Positions 23,388 through 33,031 of a stretch of DNA of 64,000 nucleotides are shown here, piece by piece; positions within the stretch are counted from its first letter, which is position 1, and each line of letters begins with the position of its first letter. The notes under the pieces were generated by a model. The model was not told the DNA's origin and did not search any database. It saw only the letters and a program-made list of their open reading frames with translations. Location of the stretch: the NCBI GenBank assembly GCA_015680905.1, contig CM027381.1, forward strand, positions 69,739,501 through 69,803,500. The letters run 5' to 3'. Both the position numbers and the translations under genes were made by a program. This stretch comes from Coptis chinensis (lineage: Eukaryota; Streptophyta; Magnoliopsida; Ranunculales; Ranunculaceae).

Positions 23388-24285
23388 AGAAATCCACTGA
23401 TGAGGACTACTTGGTTTGGTGGCACGACATTAAAGGACACTTCTCTGCTCAAGGTGCATTCCAGGAAATTAGATTCAAGAGGCCTAAAGTACACTGGTCC
23501 AAACATGTATGGAATTTCTACATACATCCCAAACACGCAGGTACAGTTTGGAAACTCTGCTCAAAAGCTACTGCTATGGATGAGAACATCAAGAAAAGGG
23601 GAGTCACTATCGCATCTAAGTGTAGACATTGTGGCGCTCAAGAAGAGTCTCTTATTCACCTTCTTTGGGAGTATGTGTTTGCGAAAGAAATGTGGAATTG
23701 GCTAGCTAGAAAATTCAAGTTCAGAGGGACATTCACCAACATGAAGGAAGCCATTAAACTGAGTAAGAATAGCAGCCCGAGAGTTGTACATTTATGGACT
23801 GCTGCAGTTTTTGGAGGCATGTCCGGCTTATGGAAACATAGGAACATGATTTTCTTTCAAGACAAAGCAGTATCAAAAGCCTTTTGCGAGGGTATTGTAA
23901 GATCACATATCATCACGACTTCTTACCTCTCAAAAGGACACACGGAGCCGTCTGATGTTGGAATTTTGAACGAATGGGGTATCTATATGAATGCTGCTGC
24001 TGCGAGAAGGAGGATTCATTGTATTTGGATACCACCAACCATAGCACAAGTGAAGCTCAACACTGACGGTGCAGCCAGAGGCAATCCTGGGCCTGGGGGT
24101 TTTGGGGTCTCCTTTCGCGACCACAATGGCAACTTCCTATATGTTATGGGTGGAGGATTGGGCAACACTATGTGTTATCTAGCCGAATGTACAACCATAG
24201 TTGAAGGGGTGGATGCAGCTTTGTCAAGGGGATGGAATAACCTGTGGGTGAAATCCGACTCATCAGCACCGGTAACTGCTGCTAA
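23330..24285 (+). pseudogene. LINE zf-RVT knuckle and 5' part of RNase H
   Basis: The zf-RVT region is recognised by CRHCGAQEESLIHLLWEY and the following WNWLARKF. Its last expected Cys is replaced by Tyr in HLLWEY. The RNase H domain starts VKLNTDGAARGNPGPGGFG (first Asp), then LAECTTIVEGV (Glu) and LWVKSDSSA (second Asp). It stops before the final catalytic block because gypsy gag sequence begins at about 24285. The open frame happens to run across that junction, giving a LINE-gypsy chimeric reading frame with no expected function. Confidence 0.85.
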
Positions 24286-25640
24286 CCTAGCAGATCACAT
24301 CCATCACTTTAGACAATAGATGCCGCTCTGGCAAGAGCCGCGGTACGATGGGTTGCGGTGTATGATGTTCCCGGCTTGCTTAAAGGGAGCTTCGAACTGG
24401 TATTATCGGTTGCCTTCAAAGAGTATCACTAATTTCCAGGAGTTGGAGCAGGCATTTATAGATCGTTTTATACATCAAAAGAAGCGGGTTGTGGACATCG
24501 CGACCTTATTTAATGTGTAAGACAAAGGTCTGCGGAATCGGTCAGGGAATATTTGTGCCGTTTCAAAGCCGAGACCTTGAAAGTGGAGAATTTGGATGAA
24601 AGGACGGCAGTGATAGCATTTGAAAGAGGTCTACGGCCTGGTACGGGAGTCCATCAATCCGTTGCAAATAATGAGATTGTGACCTTGCACGAGTTATATC
24701 CGCGAGTAGAGAAGTATATCAGATATGAAGATACCATGAAGAAGGATTCTAAAAGGGGAGCAAAGGCAGTGTCATCGGTAGAGAAAGGTGGGGATCACAG
24801 AAAGACAGAGACAGCAGACTGAGGTAACGAAAGGTACCGCGGACAGTCATCGCATTCGGAAAGGAGTATAGAGGTAGCGCGAAGAGAGCAAAGAGAAAGG
24901 AAGCCATACCGCGAACTAGAGCATACACCTTTAAACAGGCCATTGAGTGAGATATTGCCGTTGATTAAAAACATGCAAGGGTACGAGGGACCGCGGACCG
25001 TCCCTACCGAAATGCCGAACAAGCCGTATTGTGCTTACCACCAGGTACGCAATCATGAAACTAATGATTGTTATGCATTGAAATGGTTGGACCAGAGGTT
25101 GGTAGAGAAGGGAATGATGAGAGAATTTATACTGGAAGCCCCGAATGTGGAGCCGGTGCCAGCTCCAGGGAGAATATTGGGAACCATTAATGTTATTTTC
25201 AGTGGAGAAGTGCTGAGTCACAACGCCTACAGAGACAAGGTGAGGAGGACAGCAAGTATTCATCATGTCAATGAGTCTACCAGAGTACCGCGATTTAGTG
25301 CAGAGGCACTGGGCAGGGAAGACAAGATTACATTTTCTAGTGCGGATCTCCGAGCCGTCGATACCCTGCATGAAGATGCGTTGGTCATTACGGTGGCGAT
25401 GGGCAATTATATGGTCAAAAGGGTACTGATTGATTGTGGCAGTGCTGTGGACTTGTTGTTTAGGGGAGCATTGGAGGAAATGAGGATTGATCCAGGACAA
25501 CTAAGGCCGCCGCGGTCCAGTTTGTATGGATTTAATGGAAGCGTCACGGAGCCTATGGGAGAGCTTTTATTGCCAGTGATGACAGGGCCTGTGACTGTGT
25601 TTTCCAGATTTATGGTGGTCGATTCCAACTCTTAATACAA
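24286..25640 (+). pseudogene. Gypsy fossil: gag remainder and protease region
   Basis: The gag part starts at a phrase like ADHIHHFRQ, matching the middle of gag in the second gypsy element (near 59530), and continues with MPLWQEPRYDGLRCMMFPA. The protease region lies at about 25370-25640 and is recognised by the block DALVITVAMGNYM followed by VLIDCGSAVDLLF. Both blocks have clear counterparts in the second element. Decayed. Confidence 0.8.
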
Positions 25641-26178
25641 TGCGATCTTAGGGATGCGGTGGATCCACGAGATGAAGGCGGTGCCTTCAATGTATTACCA
25701 AGTTATTCGATTCCCCACCCCAACGGAAATGTACGAAGTCCGCGGAGATCAGGTGGCATCGAAGAACAGTCATCAGGATACCGTTAAAAGGATGGTCTGC
25801 GGGCCAGGAGGCGAACCATTCCACCCAAGGAAAAGGTAAGCATAGTAATTACAGTGCGGGGCAGTGGAAGGGGGAGAGGAGGCCGCAGTAGGCCCGAAAA
25901 CTTTAGATGAGGTTGAGATAGTGAATCTGGGAGAGGGCGAAGAAGAGAAGTTTACATCAGTAGGGTCTAACTTGACGGAGGAGTGGAAAAGTAAGCTGGT
26001 ACAATGCTTGTCGGAGAATAGAGATGTGTTTGCGTGGGGAATAGAGGATATCACCGGGTTGGACCCTGATTTCACATGTCACCGACTGCATATGAGGGAG
26101 GGTGCAAAACCAGTAAGACAGAAGATGAGGGGTGTGAGACCTAAGTATGCGGAAGGAATCTGAGAGGAGGTTGCCAGG

Positions 26179-27360
26179 TTGAAAGGAGCGGGAATCATAA
26201 GAGAGGTGGAGTTCACGGACTGGTTGTCCAATATAGTCGCGGTCCCAAAGAAAAATGGCAAGGTGCGAATGTGTGTTGACTTTACGGACGTAAACTTGGA
26301 GTGCCCCAAGGACAGTTATCTTATGCCGCGAGTAGACGAGTTAGTGGATCGAACGGCAGGGTTCAGAATGTTCTCATTTATGGATGCGTCTATGGGATTA
26401 AACCAGGTTGCGATGTATGGACCTGATCAGGAAAAGACGTCATTCGTGGTGGAAGGGGGGACTTATTGCTATACGAGAATGCCGTTTGGGTTAAAAAATG
26501 TAGGAGCCACCTTCCAACGGTTGGGGGAGAAAATGTTTGAGAGTAAAATTCGAAAAGGAATTGAGATATACATAGACGATATGGTGGAGAAAAGCATATC
26601 AGAGTCAGAGCACTTTGAGGGGTTAAGGAAAACTTTTGGGATACTGTGGGCGCACAATTTGAAACTCAACCCAGAGAAGTGCACATTCAGAGTCACTACT
26701 GGGAAATTTTTGGGGTATATTGTGACACAGCGGGGAATCGAGGCAAACCTCGAGCAGATAAGGTCATTGGTGGAGATGCCATCGCCTCAGACAGTGAAGT
26801 AGGTGCAGCGGTTGGTAGGCCGAGTCGCGGCCCTGAACAGATTCATTTCAAAATCATCCGACAAGTGCAGGCCGCTGTACAGGTTGCTGAGGAATAGCAC
26901 AGATTTTGCATGGACAACAGAGTGTGAAAGAGCCTTTCAAGAGCTAAAAAGGTATCTTGGCGAAGCACCTCTGTTATCGCGGCTCGAGATAGGAGAGATA
27001 TTATATTTGTATCTGGGGGTCACGGAGTATGCTATCAGCTCGATCCTCATTCGCGTTGTGGATAAAATGGAAAAACCGGTGTACTTCCAGAGTAAGACTT
27101 TGTTAGACACGGAGACTAGATACAGCCGAGTGGAGAAGTATGCTCTTGCCTTGGTATTTTCGATCTTTAAATTGAAACCTTATTTCGAGGCTCATGCAGT
27201 GGTCGTGGTGACGAATTTGCCCCTCAAACAAGCTCTGAGAGCGGAGAAATCAGGTAGAATGCTGAAATGGGCCGTGATATTGAGTTCATATGAGATTCAG
27301 TATCAGATCAGAATGGCGGAGAAAGCCCAGGCAGTGGCAGAGTTTTTGGCTGAGTTCCAT
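26179..27360 (+). pseudogene. Gypsy fossil: reverse transcriptase and first RNase H
   Basis: RT is recognised by VPKKNGKVRMCVDFTDVN, FMDASMGLNQV, RMPFGLKNVGATFQRL and IYIDDMVEKS (the YxDD-type catalytic box). The Ty3-type RNase H follows (about 26900-27360) with YFQSKTLLDTETRYS and the VVVTNLPLKQAL block. Order and motifs are those of Ty3/gypsy pol, and the second element has the same blocks. Decayed. Confidence 0.85.
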
Positions 27361-27419
27361 GTGGAAGATCCTACTTGGGGGGAAGAGATAGAGTTTGAGC
27401 CTGAGCGAGAAGAGGAATT

Positions 27420-27705
27420 GGATCGTTTGAATCCGTGGGACGAGAGGAATGGATGGAGAGTCTTCGCGGATGGATCGGCAACGAATGCAGGCAGCGGAAT
27501 AGGTGTGGTGCTGGTCATACCGGATAACAATAGATTAGAACAAACAATGAAGTTGGGCTTCGCGGCTTCAAATAATGAGGCAGAATATGAGGCAGTGATT
27601 GCGGGCATGAGGATGGCTGAGAGTTTGGGCGTGAGGGAACTTACCGTTTACTCTGACTCAAATTTAGTGGTATATCAAGCAAATGACGGCAAGGTGCCCT
27701 AGAAT
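27420..27705 (+). pseudogene. Gypsy fossil: second, archaeal-like RNase H
   Basis: WRVFADGSATNAGSGIGVVL (first Asp), ASNNEAEYEAVIAGM (Glu) and TVYSDSNLVVYQ (second Asp) form an additional RNase H domain after the retroviral-type one. This extra archaeal-like RNase H (aRNH) is a known acquisition of plant Tat-lineage elements and places the fossil there. Confidence 0.82.
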
Positions 27706-29119
27706 GGCGAAGTTCACACAGATCCGATTTGTACACTTAAACCGTGGGAAAAACCGCCATGTAGATGCTCTGGCCTATGTGGCCACAACCATGCCAGGAT
27801 TTGAGGAAAGGATAATCGAAGTGAGGAAATTGGAAAGACCGAGTACCGAGGAACCTTCGGAGATACTGAACACCACAGAAGAGGATGAAGGTTGGATGGA
27901 GCCTCTTAAGCAATTCTTGTCTGGAATTGAGGTGATTGACCTGAGAGAGAGACGAAGACTAGAACAGGCGTCCCAGAGGTATACGCTGTTGGGAGGAGAA
28001 TTATACAGAAAGAATTTCAACGGGCCTTTACTGAAATGTCTGGGACCGAGGCTGGTGCAAGAGGTGCTCGGGGAGTTACATGGGGGAGATTATGGGAGTC
28101 ATTCAACGGGCAGGACAACAACCCACCGTCTGTTAACGCAAGGATACTTTTGGCCTCACATGAAGAGAGACGCTGTGGAGTTTGCCAAAAAATGTGAGAA
28201 ATGTCAGAGATTTTCTCAACTGATATTTGCCCCAACAGAGCTGCTACACAACGTGTCTAGTCCATGGCCATTCACGATGTGGGCCCTCGACATAGTAGGA
28301 CCGCTACCCATGGCCAGTGGCAAGAAGAGATTCATGCTGGCCGCGACTGGCTATTTTACAAAATAGATTGAGGCCGTGCCGCTGCAGCAGGTGAAAGAGG
28401 TGCAAGTGATCAAATTCTTATGGGAAAACATAATATGTCGATTCGGGCTGCCCTACGCTATTATCGTGGACAATGGAATCCAGTTCACGGGCTCTAAAGT
28501 GAAAAAGTTTTTGCAAGCCTATCATGTAAAACAGGGATTCTCGGCCTCTTACAACCTCGAGGGCAATGGACAGACTGAGTCCTCCAACAAAACCAACAAT
28601 CTCAAGAGGAAATTGGAGGATAAAAAAGGGGCCTGGGCCGATGAACTAAACCATGTGTTGTGGGCTTATCAAACTACACCACGGACAACCACCAAGGAGA
28701 CTCCCTTTTCATTGGCGTACGGCGTAGAGGCCGTGATACCGTCAGAGATGGTGGCAGCTACCACTCAAACTCGAGCCGTCGAGAATGGGTCCAACTGGGG
28801 CATCCTATCCGGGGACATGAATTTGGCTGAGGAAAGAAGGGATACCATGCGCATAAGACTAGAAGAGTATCATCGCCGCCTCTAAAGGCAGTACAACAAG
28901 AGGGTGAGATTGAAGAGATTCAAGATAGGAGATCTGGTGCTCCGCAGAGTGACCCCCAGCACAAAGAAAGCGAGTAAGGGGAAATTGGGTCCAAAGTGGG
29001 AGGGACCCTATACTGTGGTGGATGTTGGAGGGACAAAAACATACAAGTTACAAACCCTGGAAGGAAAGATGGTAGAGAGACCTTGGAATGTAAGATTATT
29101 GAAAAAAATTCATGAGTGA
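27706..29119 (+). pseudogene. Gypsy fossil: integrase and end of pol
   Basis: The zinc-binding HHCC region is seen in HGGDYGSHSTGRTTTHR and FAKKCEKCQRF. The catalytic core has MWALDIVGPLP, IVDNGIQFTGSK and NLEGNGQTESSN. The C-terminal part (28904-29119, LGPKWEGPYTVVDVGGTKTY) is a GPY/F-type module, and no chromodomain is visible, as usual for Tat elements. Decayed. Confidence 0.84.
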
Positions 29120-29737
29120 ATGTAATGGGAGAGGCTATCAGTTGCATGAGCTATTTGTACATATATAAAACCATAGCACTTTTGGGATGGACGTGGTTAC
29201 ATGGAATGTGGTTTCCCTTCAGAGTGAAAGCGATGGAGGGAATGAGCCCTCTCACGGACGAGAGGTCCGAGCTAAGCTGGGCAAAATGAGTTGCCCCATA
29301 ATGAGTATGAGGTCCCAACCGAATTGGGGCAAAATGAGTAGCCCCGGGCGGCAGACATGAGATCCTAGGTGAGCGGCGGCGAGGGAGTTTCCGCCAGCCG
29401 CAAGCAAGGGGCCTCGGCTCAGGCTGGGGCAGTCAAGTCACTGAGCCAAAGGAGAAAAGGCAAAATGAGTTGCTTCCCGTAGGAGAAGTAAATGAGGGAA
29501 CATGAGTTTCGCTACGAAAAGCGCATTATTGTGTAGTGAGCCCATAAAGAGATAAAGCATAGGCAAAAACATATTATATAAGGCAAATGACATAACCATT
29601 ACAAGCAAAAGGAGGCAATAAGGCCTCATCAACCATCATGAGAGGGAATAAAGTGTAGCATAACCAGTGTGGCAAAAAACAACAGCAGTAGGAACAAATA
29701 CAAGGCATAAAGAAACTATTCAAAGGACAAGAGACAT
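29120..29737. other. Gypsy fossil: non-coding tail after pol
   Basis: No gene is seen. GGGCAAAATGAGT-GCCCC phrases recur several times (about 29278-29345 and 29457-29475), resembling in style the GC-rich minisatellite in the same place in the second element. It separates pol from the antisense unit. Confidence 0.6.
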
Positions 29738-31976
29738 TTAAACTTCTTCTTGAATCACTGCATCAGCGGCTTCCTCAATCACAGCATTTGCAGCCGCATC
29801 AATGGCCCCAGCTACCAACTCTGCTACCTCAAGAACGGTGACCGCGGTAGAGGGGGTAGGATCCATGGGTGCCACCGTGACCTCGGAACCAGGGGCAGAG
29901 ACAGGGGCTTCGGGAAGGAGGCGACCTTCTTTGATAAGCCTATCATACTCCTCTTTGATATTCTTAGCCACTCTCTTGTCTGCCTGGGCCCTGAAGTGGT
30001 CCTAGAGTTCATCCATGTCAGATTCATGTTGTTTGAGGAGGGCTGCTATATCTCTCTTATGTTTCTGGGAAAGAGATGAGAGGGTTGCATTGTGCTGCAA
30101 TAGGAGGGTTTCGCGCTGATTGTTCAGGTGGTCATTAACCTTATCCATATAGGCCTGGTGGGAGGCCTCAGCGGACTTGAGTTCGTCCTGGGCTCTGAGC
30201 TTATCCAATTTTGCGGCCTCACTGAATTGTCCAAGTCGGGCAACTTCTGTCTCCAGCTGTTCAACTTTGGACCTAGCGCCAAAGAGACCGCGGATCATGT
30301 ACGAGATATCTAGACTCATCTGAAAGAGAGAACAAGGGTCAGGTAACCTAAAAAAAGAGGAGGAAAGTTATCTAGTGCGGGGAAAAGAATACCTTCTCCC
30401 ATCCAGTATAGAACGAGGTCCTGTGGTGATCAAAGGAGCCCCCTTCTGTGTAAGCAAGGTCTTTGGGAAGGTGAGACTCATAGAACAGGGAGGAGGCCAC
30501 TGTGGAGTTCTCCAAGGCCGAATCATTGGTATTAATGATGCGATTCTGGACCTTGAAAGTGGGGCAGAAAGCAGGGATAGAGTCAGCTACCCCTTTACCA
30601 GACTGGAGAGCTGGCTCCTTACCATGCTGTTGTTCTGGATGGGTGGGTGCAATAGGTGCTATAGTAGGTAGATTGGCGGGGAGCTCATCAGAACTAGAAT
30701 GCCGCGGATGCTTTGAAGCCAGGCCAGGGGATGAGCGGGCAACAGTGGAGGGGGCAACCTCGGTGACAGCATCTTCATCCGAGTCGCTGTCGAATAGCTT
30801 CCGTTTGTTAGCACCCATGTCGGAAGGAGGGGAAGCCGCGGATAGAGAATGAGGGGACATGTACTGATCTTCCCAGGTGGTCAGAGATTGGTAAGAGGGG
30901 TGGGCCGCGGAAGGAGTGGGGGAGTTGAAGGAATGAGGTGGGGGCCGGCGTGTAGTGATTGTAGGGTGTTGGGATTTCTTGGGATGGTGTCTTTTCCTGA
31001 AGGGCGGTGAATTTCTAGGTTTCTGTTCCTTGAGTGGAGGGGGGAAAAAAAGGGGCAGTATACCCTCCAATGACCTTCAGTTGGGGGTCGGACAACAGCG
31101 GAGTGGCGGTGCTGGGATCAGTTCCAAGGACTGCGGATTGAGAGGGTCCAAGATCGCGGAGCTTCTGGAAAATGGTTGAGGAAATGTGGTCGTAGGGTCG
31201 CGATTTCGAGTCTGGACGCCAACTTGCAAGAAAGAGTCGCAAGATCAGATGAGGAACCAAGGTACATACACATCAAAGGATAAATAAAAGGGGGACTCAC
31301 CACTGGGAAGGAAAGCCAGGTGATTAAGGCTGAGTTCAGGAGGGAGATCCGCGGATAGGAAGTTTCTTGAGATATACAACGGATAATGGTGCCACACTTT
31401 GTCCGAAAAGGTGACACGGAGGACAAAATATTGTTTTCTAGGGCAGACATAGAAGGAATGATAGCCCACACTGACATCCTTTGTGCTCTTTTTAATGTAT
31501 AAGTGAGCAATCATGTCGCGAACTATTATCTTGGGAATCCCAGATCTGTTGTAATGGTTCGCGGCATACATGACCCTCCAGAAGTTGCCAATGCCTTGGC
31601 AAGGGGGGATGTTAAAGTGGTTGCACACCTTGACGTCTAGATGGGTGAGGGGAAAGTGAAGCCCAGCAATGATTTGCCCTACCGTGGCCACAAGACACCC
31701 CGATTTGTAAAGGACCAAATGGGGATAGAAAGTTAGGTTAGGCACGTGTGTGATGTCAACAGGAATACCGTAGGCCGCCTTAACCGCCTCTAGGTAAGGT
31801 CTACGGCTGCAAGGGGGAGGCGGCGGATGGGCAAGGGGTTGTCCGGAGGTGGAGGGGGCCTCGGTGGGATCAAAGGGAGGGGGAGAGGCAACGCTGCAAG
31901 AAGGGGAGTAGGAAGAGCCGTCGGATCTGGAGTTCGACATTTTGGGGAGGACTTCAAGAAAGAAGACAACAACCAC
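29738..31976 (-). pseudogene. Gypsy fossil: antisense coding unit between pol and 3' LTR
   Basis: The unit reads opposite to gag-pol. Its start region (31976 down to about 31310) has a Ser/Pro-rich leader, then a conserved block with VKAAYGIPVDITHVP, CNHFNIPPCQGIGNFWR and DKVWHHYPLYISRNFLSADL. Later parts hold an acidic segment (KLFDSDSDEDA), a block ending EGGSFDHHRTSFYTGWEKV, and a coiled-coil-like piece (30319-30002). The second gypsy element carries recognisable counterparts of all of these. Extra antisense units are known in Tat-lineage elements such as Grande and Retand. From memory it resembles proteins labelled putative gypsy-type transposon in plants; an HMM search would settle that. 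Function unknown. Decayed. Confidence 0.7.
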
Positions 31977-32478
31977 AACAGGTGGGAAAGGGAGGAAAGA
32001 GAAAATTGCAAATTAAGGGGAAAATGCACAGTACAAAAGGAAAAGGGAAATATAGAGAGAGAAGAAGACCAACCTGGGGATTGAAGGAGAGTGGCTGACA
32101 CAGGAGCTGAAGCACAAAGAGAACTGGAGGGATGACCACGTGCTTGATCGGAGAAACCAAAAGATGAGATGAGCAAGAGGGGTGAGAATGAATGTAGAGG
32201 AGAGTAAAATGAGAGAGAAGGAAGAATCGAGCGGGCTTTTATAAAAGGGAAGGGCAAAACCGTAATTTGAAAGGAGCTAAAATCGAGGAGACCCAAAAGG
32301 ACCAGCCAGGGGATGACACGTATAGACACGAGAATTGAAAAGGCGCAGGCCGTAGGCACGTGGTGAGTGCCAGAATCCAGCGATACAAAGGAGGAGGAAG
32401 GCCACGACCGACATCTAGAATACGCCAAACTCTCGACCCCCCGATCGCAGGAGGATCGCGGAATCGAGAGGGGGCATT
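31977..32478. other. Gypsy fossil: leader of the antisense unit and polypurine tract
   Basis: This lies between the antisense unit and the LTR and would hold that unit's promoter and leader. The polypurine tract GAGAGGGGGCATT lies just before the LTR, at about 32466-32478, and matches the tract of the second element. No other gene is seen. Confidence 0.65.
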
Positions 32479-32840
32479 TGTGGTGGTAGGTTAAGAGCCC
32501 AAGGAGATCAGCGGGCGGATGCGTCTAGGTCAGCGTAAGATTCATTGCCGCGGTTCACAAGATCGAAGCAAGGACAGAGGGTCGCGGTACGAAAACCCTA
32601 CACATGGAAAGATGGGGGCCGCGAGATGAAGGGACAGGTGTAAGGCTAGGATGGAGAGAGGGATTGATATAAAGGAAAAGAAGAGAGTGAGAAAGGAGGA
32701 GGAGAATGGACTAGTCTAAAGAGAGAGGATCTAAGAGGAAGAGGTGGCGGCCAAGGTTGAAGAGGGGGAATAGTGCTGTGAGAGGCGGTAGAGTTGGTGA
32801 AATAGTGAATAGTGTTTGTACCAGTGTTAGGGGTGAAACA
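32479..32840 (+). repeat. 3' LTR of the truncated gypsy fossil
   Basis: It starts TGTGGTGGTAGG right after the polypurine tract and ends GGGTGAAACA, giving the TG...CA ends of an LTR, 362 bp. The matching 5' LTR is absent from the window. It is not clearly similar to the LTRs of the second element, so the two belong to different families of one lineage. Confidence 0.75.
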
Positions 32841-33031
32841 TTTGGGGTGCCGTCTGTGGGATATCTCGTACATGACCCGCGCCGTCTGTGGGGAGAATAG
32901 CATTTTCTAAAGAGAGAGGACCTAAGAGGAAGAGGTGGCGGCCAAGGTTGAAGAGGGGGAATAGTGCTGTGAGAGGCGGTAGAGTTGGTGAAATAGTGAA
33001 TAGTGTTTGTACCAGTGTTAGGAGTGAAACA
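32841..33031 (+). repeat. PBS-like piece and a second partial LTR end
   Basis: Directly after the LTR comes TTTGGGGTGCCGTCTGTGGG, very like the primer-binding region of the second element (TTTGGCGCCGTCTGTGGGG). A second copy of the last ~140 bases of the LTR follows (about 32889-33031), ending GAGTGAAACA. The order LTR, PBS, LTR end indicates a second, collapsed copy of the same family, or an unequal exchange. Confidence 0.65.

Larger units (their letters stand above)
19100..24285 (+). mobile_element. L1-type LINE, decayed, 3' end lost
   Basis: In order on the plus strand: ORF1 with DUF4283 and a CCHC knuckle, ORF1 tail, C-terminal half of the endonuclease, reverse transcriptase, zf-RVT knuckle, and the first part of RNase H. 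The RNase H is cut where gypsy gag sequence begins, at about 24285, so the LINE 3' UTR and A-tail are missing. Several frame changes, at least one stop in a conserved Trp codon, and one internal deletion show it is dead. The 5' end is not sharply defined; it lies between the Helitron-bearing arm (18918) and the first ATG (19125). Confidence 0.9.
24286..32840 (+). mobile_element. Tat-lineage Ty3/gypsy fossil, 5'-truncated
   Basis: A plus-strand LTR-retrotransposon fossil lacking its 5' LTR, PBS and the start of gag. Parts in order: gag, protease, reverse transcriptase, RNase H, a second (archaeal-like) RNase H, integrase, non-coding tail, an antisense coding unit, polypurine tract (about 32464-32478) and 3' LTR. 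The double RNase H and the extra unit between pol and the LTR are Tat-lineage traits. It is decayed, with roughly half a dozen or more breaks. The 5' truncation coincides with the end of the LINE, so one deletion probably removed both. Without two LTRs its age cannot be dated directly. Confidence 0.88.

Noticed and set aside
23330-24319. Novel fusion protein of LINE RNase H and gypsy gag
   Set aside because: Both partners are truncated relics and the open join is best explained by a chance deletion.
32143-32478. Separate host gene between the antisense unit and the LTR
   Set aside because: The open frames are low-complexity Ser/Leu/Pro reading of purine-rich DNA within the gypsy element.
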